Shown here: piece after piece, positions 8,835 to 16,955 of the stretch
Layout: the number at the start of each line of letters is the position of its first letter
Position numbering within the stretch: the stretch's first letter is position 1
Assembly (NCBI RefSeq): GCF_900105395.1
Contig: NZ_LT629775.1
Coordinates: 7,467,501-7,531,500, forward strand
Length of the DNA stretch: 64,000 nucleotides
Source of the DNA: Streptomyces sp. TLI_053
GTDB lineage: Bacteria; Actinomycetota; Actinomycetes; Streptomycetales; Streptomycetaceae
Reading direction: 5' to 3'
Position numbers and translations under genes: made by a program
The notes under the pieces: model-generated
What the model saw: only the letters and a program-made list of their open reading frames with translations
Database searches by the model: none
What the model was told of the DNA's origin: nothing

Positions 8835-9758
8835 ATGCACGACACCGGCATGCACATCGCGACCATTCGCGAGTCGACCGTCGAGACCGCCGTCGAGCGC
8901 GACTGGACGCCGCTCACCGACGAGCAGTTCGAGAGCTACGAGCAGAACGGCTACCTCCACCTGAAGGGCCTGTTCAGCCCCGAGGAGGTGGAGCGCGGTC
9001 TCGCCGTCATCGACGAAGTGGTCGCCGACGGCGCGCGGACCATCGAGAACCACGCCAGCTTCACCGACCGCGCCCACACGGTCCGGGTGCGCGACGCGGT
9101 GGCCCGTACCGCCGGCATGGACTACTTCCTCGACCACCCGAAGCTGGTCGGCCCGATGATGTCGCTGCTCGCCGGCAGCGTCCAGCTGCTCGGCACCGAG
9201 ATCTTCGTCCGCTCGCTCCAGGACGAGGCGCTCGAGTACTGGCACACCGACGGCGGCGAGTACCTGCAGCAGCTGCGGCTCGTCCACGGCAGCCCGAGCC
9301 TGCAGATCAAGGCGCAGGTGTTCTTCACCGACACCACGGAGTCCGACAGCGGCAACTTCCTGCTCGTCCCCGGCAGCCACCGCAAGGTGCCGACCGACCG
9401 GACGGCGCTCTGCTACATCGAGGAGCTCGACGAGCCGCTGCGCCAGGGGGTGCTGCCCGACGACGCCCTGGAGGTCAAGGCCGCGCCGGGCGACGTGCTG
9501 ATCTTCCCGTACTCGCTGTGGCACGCCGTGGCGCCCAACAAGGTCCAGGAGCGCAAGACCTTCATCCTGCGCTACGGGCACCTGTGGCACCGCCCGCACG
9601 ACTACCTCCAGCAGCCGGCCGAGGTGCTGGACCGGATGTCGCCGCGCCTGCGCCGGATGTTCGGCGACTTCGGCGACCAGGTCCACCCCACCGACTACTA
9701 CAAGCCGGTCGGCCAGGGCGACGTGATGGCGGTCGGTGGCAACCATGCAGCTGTCTGA
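8835..9758 (+). CDS. PhyH-family Fe(II)/2-oxoglutarate dioxygenase
   Basis: A 307-residue phytanoyl-CoA dioxygenase-like enzyme. The iron ligands should be the HTD of EYWHTDGGEYL (near residue 137) and the His of SLWHAVAPN (near residue 234). The Arg of KTFILRYG is placed to bind 2-oxoglutarate. Such enzymes hydroxylate or desaturate unactivated carbons. Possible substrates here are the carrier-bound amino acid, the free phosphonate intermediate or the final aminoacylated product. Members of this family are frequent tailoring enzymes in phosphonate clusters. The ATG at 8835 follows GAGGGAGAA. It overlaps the next gene by 14 bases. Confidence 0.9.
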   Translation: MHDTGMHIATIRESTVETAVERDWTPLTDEQFESYEQNGYLHLKGLFSPEEVERGLAVIDEVVADGARTIENHASFTDRAHTVRVRDAVARTAGMDYFLDHPKLVGPMMSLLAGSVQLLGTEIFVRSLQDEALEYWHTDGGEYLQQLRLVHGSPSLQIKAQVFFTDTTESDSGNFLLVPGSHRKVPTDRTALCYIEELDEPLRQGVLPDDALEVKAAPGDVLIFPYSLWHAVAPNKVQERKTFILRYGHLWHRPHDYLQQPAEVLDRMSPRLRRMFGDFGDQVHPTDYYKPVGQGDVMAVGGNHAAV

Positions 9759-12246
9759 CCTGCCGGCCGGCGCCCGGTCGCTGCCGGAGCTGTTCGCCCG
9801 CGTCGCCGCCGTGCGCGGCGACGCGGCGGCGGTGGCCGGCGGCGGCGAGCAGCTCGGTTACGCCGAGCTCGACCGGCGGGCCGGGGCCGTCGCCGCCCGG
9901 CTGACGGCCGCCGGCCTGGGCCGGGGCGACCTGGTGGGCGTGCTCCTGGAGCGCTCGCACCGGGCGCCCGCCTGGATCCTCGGCATCCTGAAGTCCGGTG
10001 CGGCGTACGTGCCGCTCGACCCGTCGTACCCGGCCGAGCGGCTCCGCTTCATGGCCGCGGACGCCGGACTCGCGGCCCTGGTCGGGGATCCCGGCCGGGC
10101 CGCGGCCTGCGGGCTGGACGCGCTGCCCGTGATCGACCCGGAGGCCGCCGACCCGGAGGCCGCCGACCCGGAGGCCGCCGGGCCCGCCGGTCCGGCCGGC
10201 GCCGCACCCGGCCCGGACGACCCGGCGTACGTGATCTACACCTCCGGCTCCACCGGCGTGCCGAAGGGCTGTGTGGTCACCCACGGCAACGTCCTGGAGC
10301 TGCTGCGGGCCACCCTGCCGTTGTTCGACCTCGGCACCGGGGACCGCTGGACGCTCTTCCACTCCGCCTCCTTCGACTTCTCGGTCTGGGAGCTGTGGGG
10401 CGCCTGGGCGACCGGCGCGACCGCCGTGCCGGTGCCCGCCGCCACGGCGCAGGCACCGGAGGACTTCCTGCGGCTGCTGGCCGACGAGCGGATCACGGTG
10501 CTCAACCAGGTCCCGTCCGCCTTCCGCCACCTGGCCCGGGAGTACGGCGACTCGGGCGCCCCGGCGACCGCGCTGCGCTACGTGGTCTTCGGCGGCGAGA
10601 GCGTCGACCTCGACGTGGTGCGCGGCTTCCTCGCCGCCGCGCCCGCTCCGGCGCCCGTCATGGTCAACATGTACGGCATCACCGAGATCACCGTTCACGC
10701 CACCCACCTGGTGCTCACCCCGGAGCAGCTGGCCGCCGGCACCGCCTCGCCGATCGGGCGCCCGCTGCCCCACCTGGCGATCGAACTGCGCGACGACGCA
10801 CTCCGGTTGGTCCCGGACGGCGCGACCGGCGAGATGTGGGTGGCCGGGTCGGGGGTCGCCGACGGCTACCTGAACCGGCCGGAACTCACCGCCGAGCGCT
10901 TCCGCACCCTCGACGGCCGCCGGATGTACCGCACCGGCGACCTCGCCCGCCGGCTGCCCGACGGTGGGCTCGCCTACCTCGGCCGCAACGACCAGCAGGT
11001 CAAGCTCCGCGGCCACCGGGTCGAACTCGGCGAGGTCGAGGCCGGTCTGCGGGCCGCCCCGCAGGTCCGCGACGCGGCCGCGCTGGTCGTCCGGGACGGC
11101 GCGGGCAACGAACTGCTGACCGCGCTGGTCGTCCCGGCCGGGCCGGAGGAGCCGGACGTCGCCGCGCTGCGGCGGTTCGCCCGCGCCACCATGCCCGCGC
11201 AGCTGGTCCCCAACCGCTTCCACCCGGTGGACGAGCTGCCGCTCACCTCCTCCGGCAAGCTCGACCGGCGGGCCCTGGCCGAGCTGGCGCCGCGGGCCGG
11301 GGCGCCGCGCGTCCGCGTCCTGGTGCTCGACCCGATCGACCCGGGGGCGCTGGACGAGCTGCGCCGCCGCTACGACGTCACCGTGGCGCTGCGCCCGCCC
11401 GTCGACGAACTCCTCCGACTGGTGCGCGACCAGGAGGTGATCGTGCTGCGCAGCGGGGTGCGCCTGGACGCCTCCGTCATCGCGGCGGCCGGCCGGCTCA
11501 AGGTGATCGCCCGGGCCGGTTCCGGGATCGACAACATCGACGTCGGGGCGGCCCGGAAGGCCGGTGCGACCGTCTTCAACATCCCCGCCGTCTCCGCCCC
11601 GGCCGTCGCCGAGCTGGCCCTCGGGCTGATGCTCACGGTCGGGCGCCACCTGGCGCTCGCGGACCGCCAGGTGCGGTCCGGGATCTGGAACAAGGCCGCG
11701 CTCTCCGGGGCCGAACTCGGCGGCAAGACCCTGGGCCTGGTCGGCTACGGCCGGATCGGCTCCCGGATCGCGGCGCTCGGCCGCGCCCTCGGCATGCGGG
11801 TACTGGTCGACGTGGCCCGTCCCGACGACGACCGCCGCCACGAACTGGAGCGTCTCGACTACGAGTTGGCTCCGCTGAAGACGCTGCTGCCGGCCGCCGA
11901 CGTGGTCTGCCTGGCCGTCCCGCTGACCGACCGGACGCACCACCTGATCGACGCCGCCGCGCTGGCCGCGATGAAGCCGACCGCCCTGCTCGTCAATGTC
12001 TCGCGCGGCCTGGTCGTCGACGAGGACGCGCTGTACGAGGCGCTGGCCGAGGGCCGGATCGCCGGCGCCGGGCTCGACGTGGTCGCCGAGGAGGGTCGCC
12101 CGAACCGGCTCCACGAGCTGGACAACGTGGTGATCACCCCACACATCGGCGCGATGTCGGTCGACTCGCAGGTCCGGATCGGCCGCATCCTGGTCGACTC
12201 GGTGGCCGCCGCCCTGGCCGGCCAGGAGGTGCCCAACCAGTGCTGA
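9745..12246 (+). CDS. fusion: NRPS adenylation domain + D-2-hydroxyacid dehydrogenase (putative phosphonopyruvate reductase)
   Basis: An 833-residue two-enzyme fusion. Residues 1 to about 510 are an adenylation domain with core motifs YTSGSTGVPKG (near 167), NMYGITEIT, YRTGDLARR and TSSGKLDR. Specificity positions read by eye give D-F-W-N-V-G-M-V-H-K, one residue from the textbook threonine code. Residues about 520-833 are an NAD-dependent D-2-hydroxyacid dehydrogenase with nucleotide motif VGYGRIGSRIA and catalytic Arg (NVSRGLVVDEDAL), Glu (AGLDVVAEE) and His (VVITPHIGAMS). No carrier domain links the halves. The dehydrogenase half probably reduces phosphonopyruvate to 3-phosphonolactate, as in the valinophos route; the adenylation half charges the carrier at 124. 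The start is ATG 9745, with GTG 9736 possible. A DPEAA linker repeat lies near residue 132. Confidence 0.9.
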   Translation: MQLSDLPAGARSLPELFARVAAVRGDAAAVAGGGEQLGYAELDRRAGAVAARLTAAGLGRGDLVGVLLERSHRAPAWILGILKSGAAYVPLDPSYPAERLRFMAADAGLAALVGDPGRAAACGLDALPVIDPEAADPEAADPEAAGPAGPAGAAPGPDDPAYVIYTSGSTGVPKGCVVTHGNVLELLRATLPLFDLGTGDRWTLFHSASFDFSVWELWGAWATGATAVPVPAATAQAPEDFLRLLADERITVLNQVPSAFRHLAREYGDSGAPATALRYVVFGGESVDLDVVRGFLAAAPAPAPVMVNMYGITEITVHATHLVLTPEQLAAGTASPIGRPLPHLAIELRDDALRLVPDGATGEMWVAGSGVADGYLNRPELTAERFRTLDGRRMYRTGDLARRLPDGGLAYLGRNDQQVKLRGHRVELGEVEAGLRAAPQVRDAAALVVRDGAGNELLTALVVPAGPEEPDVAALRRFARATMPAQLVPNRFHPVDELPLTSSGKLDRRALAELAPRAGAPRVRVLVLDPIDPGALDELRRRYDVTVALRPPVDELLRLVRDQEVIVLRSGVRLDASVIAAAGRLKVIARAGSGIDNIDVGAARKAGATVFNIPAVSAPAVAELALGLMLTVGRHLALADRQVRSGIWNKAALSGAELGGKTLGLVGYGRIGSRIAALGRALGMRVLVDVARPDDDRRHELERLDYELAPLKTLLPAADVVCLAVPLTDRTHHLIDAAALAAMKPTALLVNVSRGLVVDEDALYEALAEGRIAGAGLDVVAEEGRPNRLHELDNVVITPHIGAMSVDSQVRIGRILVDSVAAALAGQEVPNQC
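10135..10179 (+). repeat. 15-bp in-frame tandem repeat (3 copies)
   Basis: Three exact copies of gacccggaggccgcc encode DPEAA repeats inside the adenylation domain, just before the core A3 motif. The repeat lies in a surface loop and keeps the frame. Confidence 0.9.
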
Positions 12247-12263
12247 CGACACGTCAGGACACG

Positions 12264-13265
12264 ATGGAGAGCGCGGTTCTGATCGACTACGGGCGGATCG
12301 AGCACCGGCGTACCCCGCTGCCGCCGGTCGCCCCCGGCGAGCTGCTGGTCCGGGTGCTCGCCACCGGCATCTGCGGCTCCGACCTGGCCACCTACCGCGG
12401 CGCCCATCCGTACAAGACCGCGCCGACCGTGCTCGGCCACGAACTGTGCGGCACCGTCGTCACCCCGGCCGGCGGGTTCGCGGAGGGCGAGCTCGTCTGC
12501 GCCGCCGCCTACGCGCACTGCGGCGACTGCCCGATGTGCGCCCGGGGGCGCACCAACCTGTGCGGCGCCAAGGCCAATCTGTGCGACCTCGGCTGGGACG
12601 GCTCCTTCGCGCAGTACGTGACGCTGCGGCCCGCCATGACCTACCGCCTGCCCGCCGGCACCGACCCGGAACTCGGCGCGCTGGTCGAGCCGTTGTCGAT
12701 CGCCCACCACGCCGTCGCGCTGGCCGGACCGGCGGACGGGCGGGCCGTGCGGATCATCGGCGCGGGCAACATCGGCCTCGGCTGCCTGGTCGCCGCCAAA
12801 CGGCTCGGCTTCGGCACCGTGGTCTGCTCCGACCTCGGCCCGCACAAGGGGCGCCGTGCCCGGGCCCTCGGCGCCGACGGCTATCTCGACGTCCTGGCCG
12901 GCGGGACCGCCCCGGGCCCGGACGTGCCGGACGCCGACGTGGTGCTCGTGGCCGCCAGCCACCCGGGCGCGGTGGACGAGGCGGTCCGGGCGGTACGGCC
13001 CGGCGGCACCGTGGTCGTAGTCAGCTTCTTCGACCACCCGCCCGCCGTCGCGGTCAACGCCCTGGTCGGCAAGGAGGTCCGGGTGATCGGTTCCTCGCTG
13101 TCCACCGCCGAGGACTTCCACGCCGTCATCGGCTGGCTGGCCGAGGGCAGCGTCGACCCGCGGCCCATGGTCACCCACCACTTCGGCCTCGCCGGCACCG
13201 GCGCCGCGATGGCGCTGATGGCCGCCGGCGAACCGGCCACCGGAAAGATCATCATCACCCCGTGA
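12264..13265 (+). CDS. zinc-dependent alcohol dehydrogenase
   Basis: A 333-residue medium-chain dehydrogenase. It has the catalytic zinc site (GICGSD near residue 34 and GHELCG near 59), the four-Cys structural zinc loop (CGDCPMCARGRTNLC) and a nucleotide fold with GAGNIGLG near residue 165. In phosphonothrixin biosynthesis, 2,3-dihydroxypropylphosphonate is oxidised to 3-hydroxy-2-oxopropylphosphonate, and this enzyme is the best candidate for that step because its fold suits secondary polyol oxidation. The ATG at 12264 follows AGGA, 17 bases after the fusion gene. It could instead reduce an aldehyde; in vitro assay would decide. Confidence 0.87.
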   Translation: MESAVLIDYGRIEHRRTPLPPVAPGELLVRVLATGICGSDLATYRGAHPYKTAPTVLGHELCGTVVTPAGGFAEGELVCAAAYAHCGDCPMCARGRTNLCGAKANLCDLGWDGSFAQYVTLRPAMTYRLPAGTDPELGALVEPLSIAHHAVALAGPADGRAVRIIGAGNIGLGCLVAAKRLGFGTVVCSDLGPHKGRRARALGADGYLDVLAGGTAPGPDVPDADVVLVAASHPGAVDEAVRAVRPGGTVVVVSFFDHPPAVAVNALVGKEVRVIGSSLSTAEDFHAVIGWLAEGSVDPRPMVTHHFGLAGTGAAMALMAAGEPATGKIIITP

Positions 13266-13273
13266 GGACACGA

Positions 13274-14353
13274 ATGACGCTCACCATCGGCATCGTCGGC
13301 GGCACCGGGCACGCGGGCGGCGAACTCTGCCGCCTGCTGCTGAACCACCCCGGCGTCGGCACCGTCCTGCCCACCGCCCGCGGCGGCGAGGACCTCGAAC
13401 GGGTCCACCCCAACCTGCTCGGCAGCGGGCTCGCCTTCACCACCGTCGAGGAGCTGCGGGAGCGGGCCGGCGACCTCGACGTGGTGTTCTTCTGCACCCC
13501 CTCGGGCGAGGCGATGCGCTCCGCGCCGTACTTCCTGGACCGCGGCGTCAAGGTGGTCGACGTCAGCGCCGACTTCCGGTTCGCCGACGCCGACCGCTAC
13601 CGCGAGGTCTACGGCGAGGAGCACGCCAGCCCGCAGCTGCTGCCGGAGGCCGTCTACGGCGTCACCGAGCTGTACCGCGACCGGGTCGCCGGGGCCCGGC
13701 TGGTGGCCAACCCCGGCTGCTACGCCATCACCACCGTGCTCGGCCTCGCCCCGCTGCTGCGCTCCGGGCTCGCCGACCTCGACACCGCGATCCACCTCGC
13801 CGCGGTCAACGGCACCTCCGGCGCCGGGAACAAGCCGCTCACCGAGATCATGCACGCCGAGGCCTTCGCCTCGATGCTGCCCTACAGCCTGGAGGGCCAC
13901 CGGCACGCCCCCGAGCTGGAGACCCAGCTCGCCCCGCTGGCCGGCCGCGCGCCCGTGGTCGACATGACCACCGCCCACGGCAACTTCGTCCGCGGCATCT
14001 ACATCCAGGCCAGCGTCGCGGTCCGGGCGGAGGCCCGGGCGGACCTCGACCGCGCCGCCCTGCTCGACCTCTACCGGGAGCACTACGCCGGCGAGCACTT
14101 CGTGCGCGTCAACACCTTCGCCAAGAAGGGCAGGCTCAACGCCAAGGAGTACGGCGTCTACCCGAGCCTCACCTCGGTGATCGGCTCCAACTTCTGCCAC
14201 ATCGGGGTGGACTACGACCCGGTGCGCGGCTTCGCCAAGGTCGTCGCGGTGACCGACAACCTGGTCAAGGGGGCGGCCGGGTCGGCGATCCAGAACATGA
14301 ACCTGATGTTCGGCCTCGACGAGCGCGCCGGCCTCGGGCACTACGGCCTGTGA
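13274..14353 (+). CDS. ArgC-like acyl-phosphate reductase of the phosphonate pathway
   Basis: A 359-residue protein of the N-acetyl-gamma-glutamyl-phosphate reductase family. It has the nucleotide motif GIVGGTGHAGGEL at the N-terminus, the active-site Cys in VANPGCYAIT (near residue 145), and an EGHRHAPELE segment near residue 208. This fold reduces an acyl phosphate to an aldehyde with NADPH. No other arginine genes (argJ, argB, argD) are near, and the next gene, overlapping by GTGA, encodes a phosphoglycerate-kinase-like protein. I therefore read the pair as carboxylate kinase plus acyl-phosphate reductase turning phosphonolactate into its aldehyde, as proposed for dihydroxypropylphosphonate formation in valinophos-type clusters. 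Confidence 0.9.
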   Translation: MTLTIGIVGGTGHAGGELCRLLLNHPGVGTVLPTARGGEDLERVHPNLLGSGLAFTTVEELRERAGDLDVVFFCTPSGEAMRSAPYFLDRGVKVVDVSADFRFADADRYREVYGEEHASPQLLPEAVYGVTELYRDRVAGARLVANPGCYAITTVLGLAPLLRSGLADLDTAIHLAAVNGTSGAGNKPLTEIMHAEAFASMLPYSLEGHRHAPELETQLAPLAGRAPVVDMTTAHGNFVRGIYIQASVAVRAEARADLDRAALLDLYREHYAGEHFVRVNTFAKKGRLNAKEYGVYPSLTSVIGSNFCHIGVDYDPVRGFAKVVAVTDNLVKGAAGSAIQNMNLMFGLDERAGLGHYGL

Positions 14354-15654
14354 CCAGGATGCGGCTGCTCGCCGACCACACCCCGGCGCCCGGCGAGCGC
14401 TGGATCTACTCGGCCGGGTTCAACGCCGGTCCCGCGCTCGCCGACACCGGCCGGATCGACGTCGAACTGGCCGACCTCGCCCGGCTGTCCGACGCCGGCG
14501 CGCGGACCGCCCTGCTCAGCCACCAGGGCAGCGCCAAGGACGGCAGCGCCCGCCACCTGGACTACCTCGCCGACTACCTCACCCGGCGGCTCGGCCGTCC
14601 GGTGGCGTACCTGCCGGAGAACAGCACGGCCCGCGCCCGGGGCTGGGCCCTGGCGCTGGAGCCCGGCGGGATCGCTCTGTTCGGCAACACCCGGCTGGAC
14701 CCGCGCGAGGAGCGCGGTGACCCCGAACTCGCCCGTGACCTGGCCAGGTTGGGCGACCGGGTGGCGATCGGCGGCTTCTCCAAGGCGCACCGGCGGCACG
14801 CCTCCAACACCGGGCTGCTCGACCACCTTCCCGGCTGGGCCGCGGCCGGGCTGGTCGGGGAGGCCCGCGCCCTCGACCCCTGGGCGGCCGGAGCCGCGGC
14901 CGGTGGCAAAGCCGGTGGCAACGCCGGAGCCGACGGTAGTGGTGACCGCGCCGGTGACGGCGCCGGCGACGACGGCCCCTCGGTCGCGGTGCTCGGCGGC
15001 GTCAAACCGGAGAAGACCCTGATCGGCCTGCGCGGCCTCACCCGCACCCACCACCTGGTGATCCCGGGCGGAGTCGTGCTCAACACCCTGCTCGCCGTCA
15101 CCGGCCACCGGATCGGCCGCTCCGAGCTGGGCAGCGACCCCGAGGGCTGCGCCCGGGTGGCCCGCGAGGTCCTGGCCCGCACCGGCGGGGCCGGCATCCA
15201 CCTGCCGCGCGTGGTCGTCGCGGCCGGCCCGGACGGCACCGTCCGGCACCTGCCGCTCGACCGGGGCGTGCCGGACGACCACGCCATCGTCGACTTCGAG
15301 GTCCAGCCCGGCGCGATCGAGCTGCTCCGCCGCGCCGGACGGGTCCTGGTCGCCGGCACCCCCGGCCGCCACGCCGAGGGCAACCGGCACGCGGCGGCGG
15401 CCGTGCTCGCCGCCCGGGCGCACGCCCCCGGCCGCACGCTGCTGCTGGGCGGCGACACCGTGGCCGAACTGCCCTGGGACGGGCCGCGCTCCACCGGCGG
15501 GGGCTCGGCCCTGCAGTACCTGGTCGAGGGCACCTGCGCGGTGTTCGAGGCACTCGACGCCAACGCCGCCCGCACCGACCCGGCCCCGCGGCGGCCGGGC
15601 ACCGATCCGACCCCGCACCAGCCCCGGCGAGGAGCCGCCCACGATGACCGCTGA
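14350..15654 (+). CDS. phosphoglycerate kinase-like carboxylate kinase
   Basis: A 434-residue homologue of phosphoglycerate kinase that is clearly diverged from the glycolytic enzyme. The N-terminal SHQGS replaces the usual SHLGRP, FGNTRLDPREERGD replaces the LENLRFxxGE region, and VLGGVKPEKT replaces the LGGAKVxDK segment. The C-terminal nucleotide site is kept: LLGGDTVAEL followed by STGGGSALQYL. A Gly/Ala/Asp-rich low-complexity insert lies near residues 177-215 at the domain junction. The likely job is phosphorylation of the carboxylate of 3-phosphonolactate, an isostere of 3-phosphoglycerate, feeding the ArgC-like reductase. The GTG start overlaps the upstream stop (GTGA), and the 3' end overlaps the next gene by 11 bases. 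Confidence 0.9.
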   Translation: MTRMRLLADHTPAPGERWIYSAGFNAGPALADTGRIDVELADLARLSDAGARTALLSHQGSAKDGSARHLDYLADYLTRRLGRPVAYLPENSTARARGWALALEPGGIALFGNTRLDPREERGDPELARDLARLGDRVAIGGFSKAHRRHASNTGLLDHLPGWAAAGLVGEARALDPWAAGAAAGGKAGGNAGADGSGDRAGDGAGDDGPSVAVLGGVKPEKTLIGLRGLTRTHHLVIPGGVVLNTLLAVTGHRIGRSELGSDPEGCARVAREVLARTGGAGIHLPRVVVAAGPDGTVRHLPLDRGVPDDHAIVDFEVQPGAIELLRRAGRVLVAGTPGRHAEGNRHAAAAVLAARAHAPGRTLLLGGDTVAELPWDGPRSTGGGSALQYLVEGTCAVFEALDANAARTDPAPRRPGTDPTPHQPRRGAAHDDR

Positions 15655-16798
15655 CCCGCACCCCGGCACCGTCGACCTGGACGACCTGCCCGTCCCCACC
15701 CGGGTGCTGCTCGGCCGGGGCGTGCTCGACCGGCTCGGCCCGCTCGCGGCCCCGCTGGGCGGCCACGCCCTGCTGGTCTGCGGCCGGACCGCGATGCGCC
15801 GCACCGGCATCCTGGACCGGGCGCTCGGCTCGCTCACCGCTGCCGGGCTCGCCGTCACGGTCTTCGACCGGATCGGCGCCAACCCCCGCTCGGACGAGAT
15901 CGACGAGGCGCTCGCACTGGCCCGGGCGAACGGCTGCGACCTGGTGGTCGGCCTCGGCGGCGGCAGCGCCATCGACGCCGCGAAGGCCGTCGCGGTCGCG
16001 GGCGACGCCGACACGGTGCGCGAGCTGATCGGCCGCACCCTGCCCGGCTCCGCCGGCGCGCTGCCGGTCGTCGCCGTCCCGACCACCGCGGGAAGCGGCT
16101 CGGAGGTCACCCAGGGCGCCATCGTCACCGACGTGGTGCGGGGCTTCAAGTCCGGGATCCGGGGCGAGGACGTGGCCCCCAGGATCGCGCTCGTCGACCC
16201 GGACCTCACCGACCGGCTGCCCGTCGCCGTCGCCCTGGAGAGCGGCTTCGACGCGCTGGCCCACGCGGTCGAGGGCGCGGTCGCCAAGCGCGCGACCGAG
16301 CGCAGCCGGGCGTACTCCCACCGGGCCCTCGCCCTGATCCGCGACCACCTGCCCGGGCTCGCCCGCGGCGCGGCCACGCCCGAGGCCCGGGAGGCGATGG
16401 CACTGGCCGCCCTGCTGGGCGGGGTGAACGTCACCACCGTCAGCACCTGCCTGCCGCACCGCCTCCAGCAGGCCATGGGTGCCGTCGCCGGCAACCCGCT
16501 CTCGCACGGGCGCGGCCTGGCAATGCTCTACCCCGCCTGGCTGCGCAGCGCCCGCCCCTTCGCGGACGAGGCGTTCGACGCCATCGGGGACACCCTGGGG
16601 CACCGGGACGCCGCCACCGCCGTGGACGCGCTGCTCGCGCGCACCGGCCTGGGCACCTCGCTGACCGAACAGGGCTACACCGAACGGGACATCGACACCT
16701 TCGTGGCGGGGCTCAGCGGCAACCTGGAGAACGACCCGCACCCCGAGGTCGGCACCGGGCTGGTCCGCTCCCTCTACCGCGCCAGCCTGACCCGCTGA
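15644..16798 (+). CDS. iron-dependent alcohol dehydrogenase (phosphonate aldehyde reductase)
   Basis: A 384-residue group III metal-dependent alcohol dehydrogenase. The NAD-binding GLGGGSAIDAAKAVAV lies near residue 104, and the metal ligands are the Asp and His in FDALAHAVEG and the His residues near GNPLSHGRGLAML. Members of this family reduce phosphonoacetaldehyde in several phosphonate pathways. Here the substrate is more likely phosphonolactaldehyde made by the kinase/ArgC-like pair, giving 2,3-dihydroxypropylphosphonate. It is the last gene of the operon; an 8-bp tandem repeat and a strong hairpin follow. Confidence 0.9.
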   Translation: MTADPHPGTVDLDDLPVPTRVLLGRGVLDRLGPLAAPLGGHALLVCGRTAMRRTGILDRALGSLTAAGLAVTVFDRIGANPRSDEIDEALALARANGCDLVVGLGGGSAIDAAKAVAVAGDADTVRELIGRTLPGSAGALPVVAVPTTAGSGSEVTQGAIVTDVVRGFKSGIRGEDVAPRIALVDPDLTDRLPVAVALESGFDALAHAVEGAVAKRATERSRAYSHRALALIRDHLPGLARGAATPEAREAMALAALLGGVNVTTVSTCLPHRLQQAMGAVAGNPLSHGRGLAMLYPAWLRSARPFADEAFDAIGDTLGHRDAATAVDALLARTGLGTSLTEQGYTERDIDTFVAGLSGNLENDPHPEVGTGLVRSLYRASLTR

Positions 16799-16846
16799 CC
16801 CGCTGACCCGCCGACTCGCCGACTCGCCGACCCGCTGGCCCGCCGA
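16791..16846 (+). repeat. 8-bp tandem repeat across the operon end
   Basis: About seven copies of an octamer close to cccgctga / ctcgccga run over the last codons and stop of the iron dehydrogenase gene. It is imperfect and probably arose by slippage. Confidence 0.75.
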
Positions 16847-16867
16847 CCGGGTCCGGGGCCCGGAACG

Positions 16868-16904
16868 CCGCGCGGCCCCGGACGGTCGGTCCGGGGCCGC
16901 GCGG
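16868..16904. terminator. hairpin terminator between convergent genes
   Basis: A perfect 16-bp inverted repeat (arms 16868-16883 and 16889-16904, right arm gtccggggccgcgcgg) with a 5-base loop lies between the + strand phosphonate operon and the - strand collagenase gene. There is no T-run, as is usual in Streptomyces. It can serve both directions. Confidence 0.85.
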
Positions 16905-16955
16905 GTCAGTGCAGGGCGGGCCGGTCGGGCACCGCCGCGCCGTGGCGGGGAGGGG

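Noticed and set aside
13274..14353. ArgC-like gene as arginine biosynthesis
   Set aside because: No argJ, argB or argD nearby; it is overlapped by a PGK-like gene inside a phosphonate operon.
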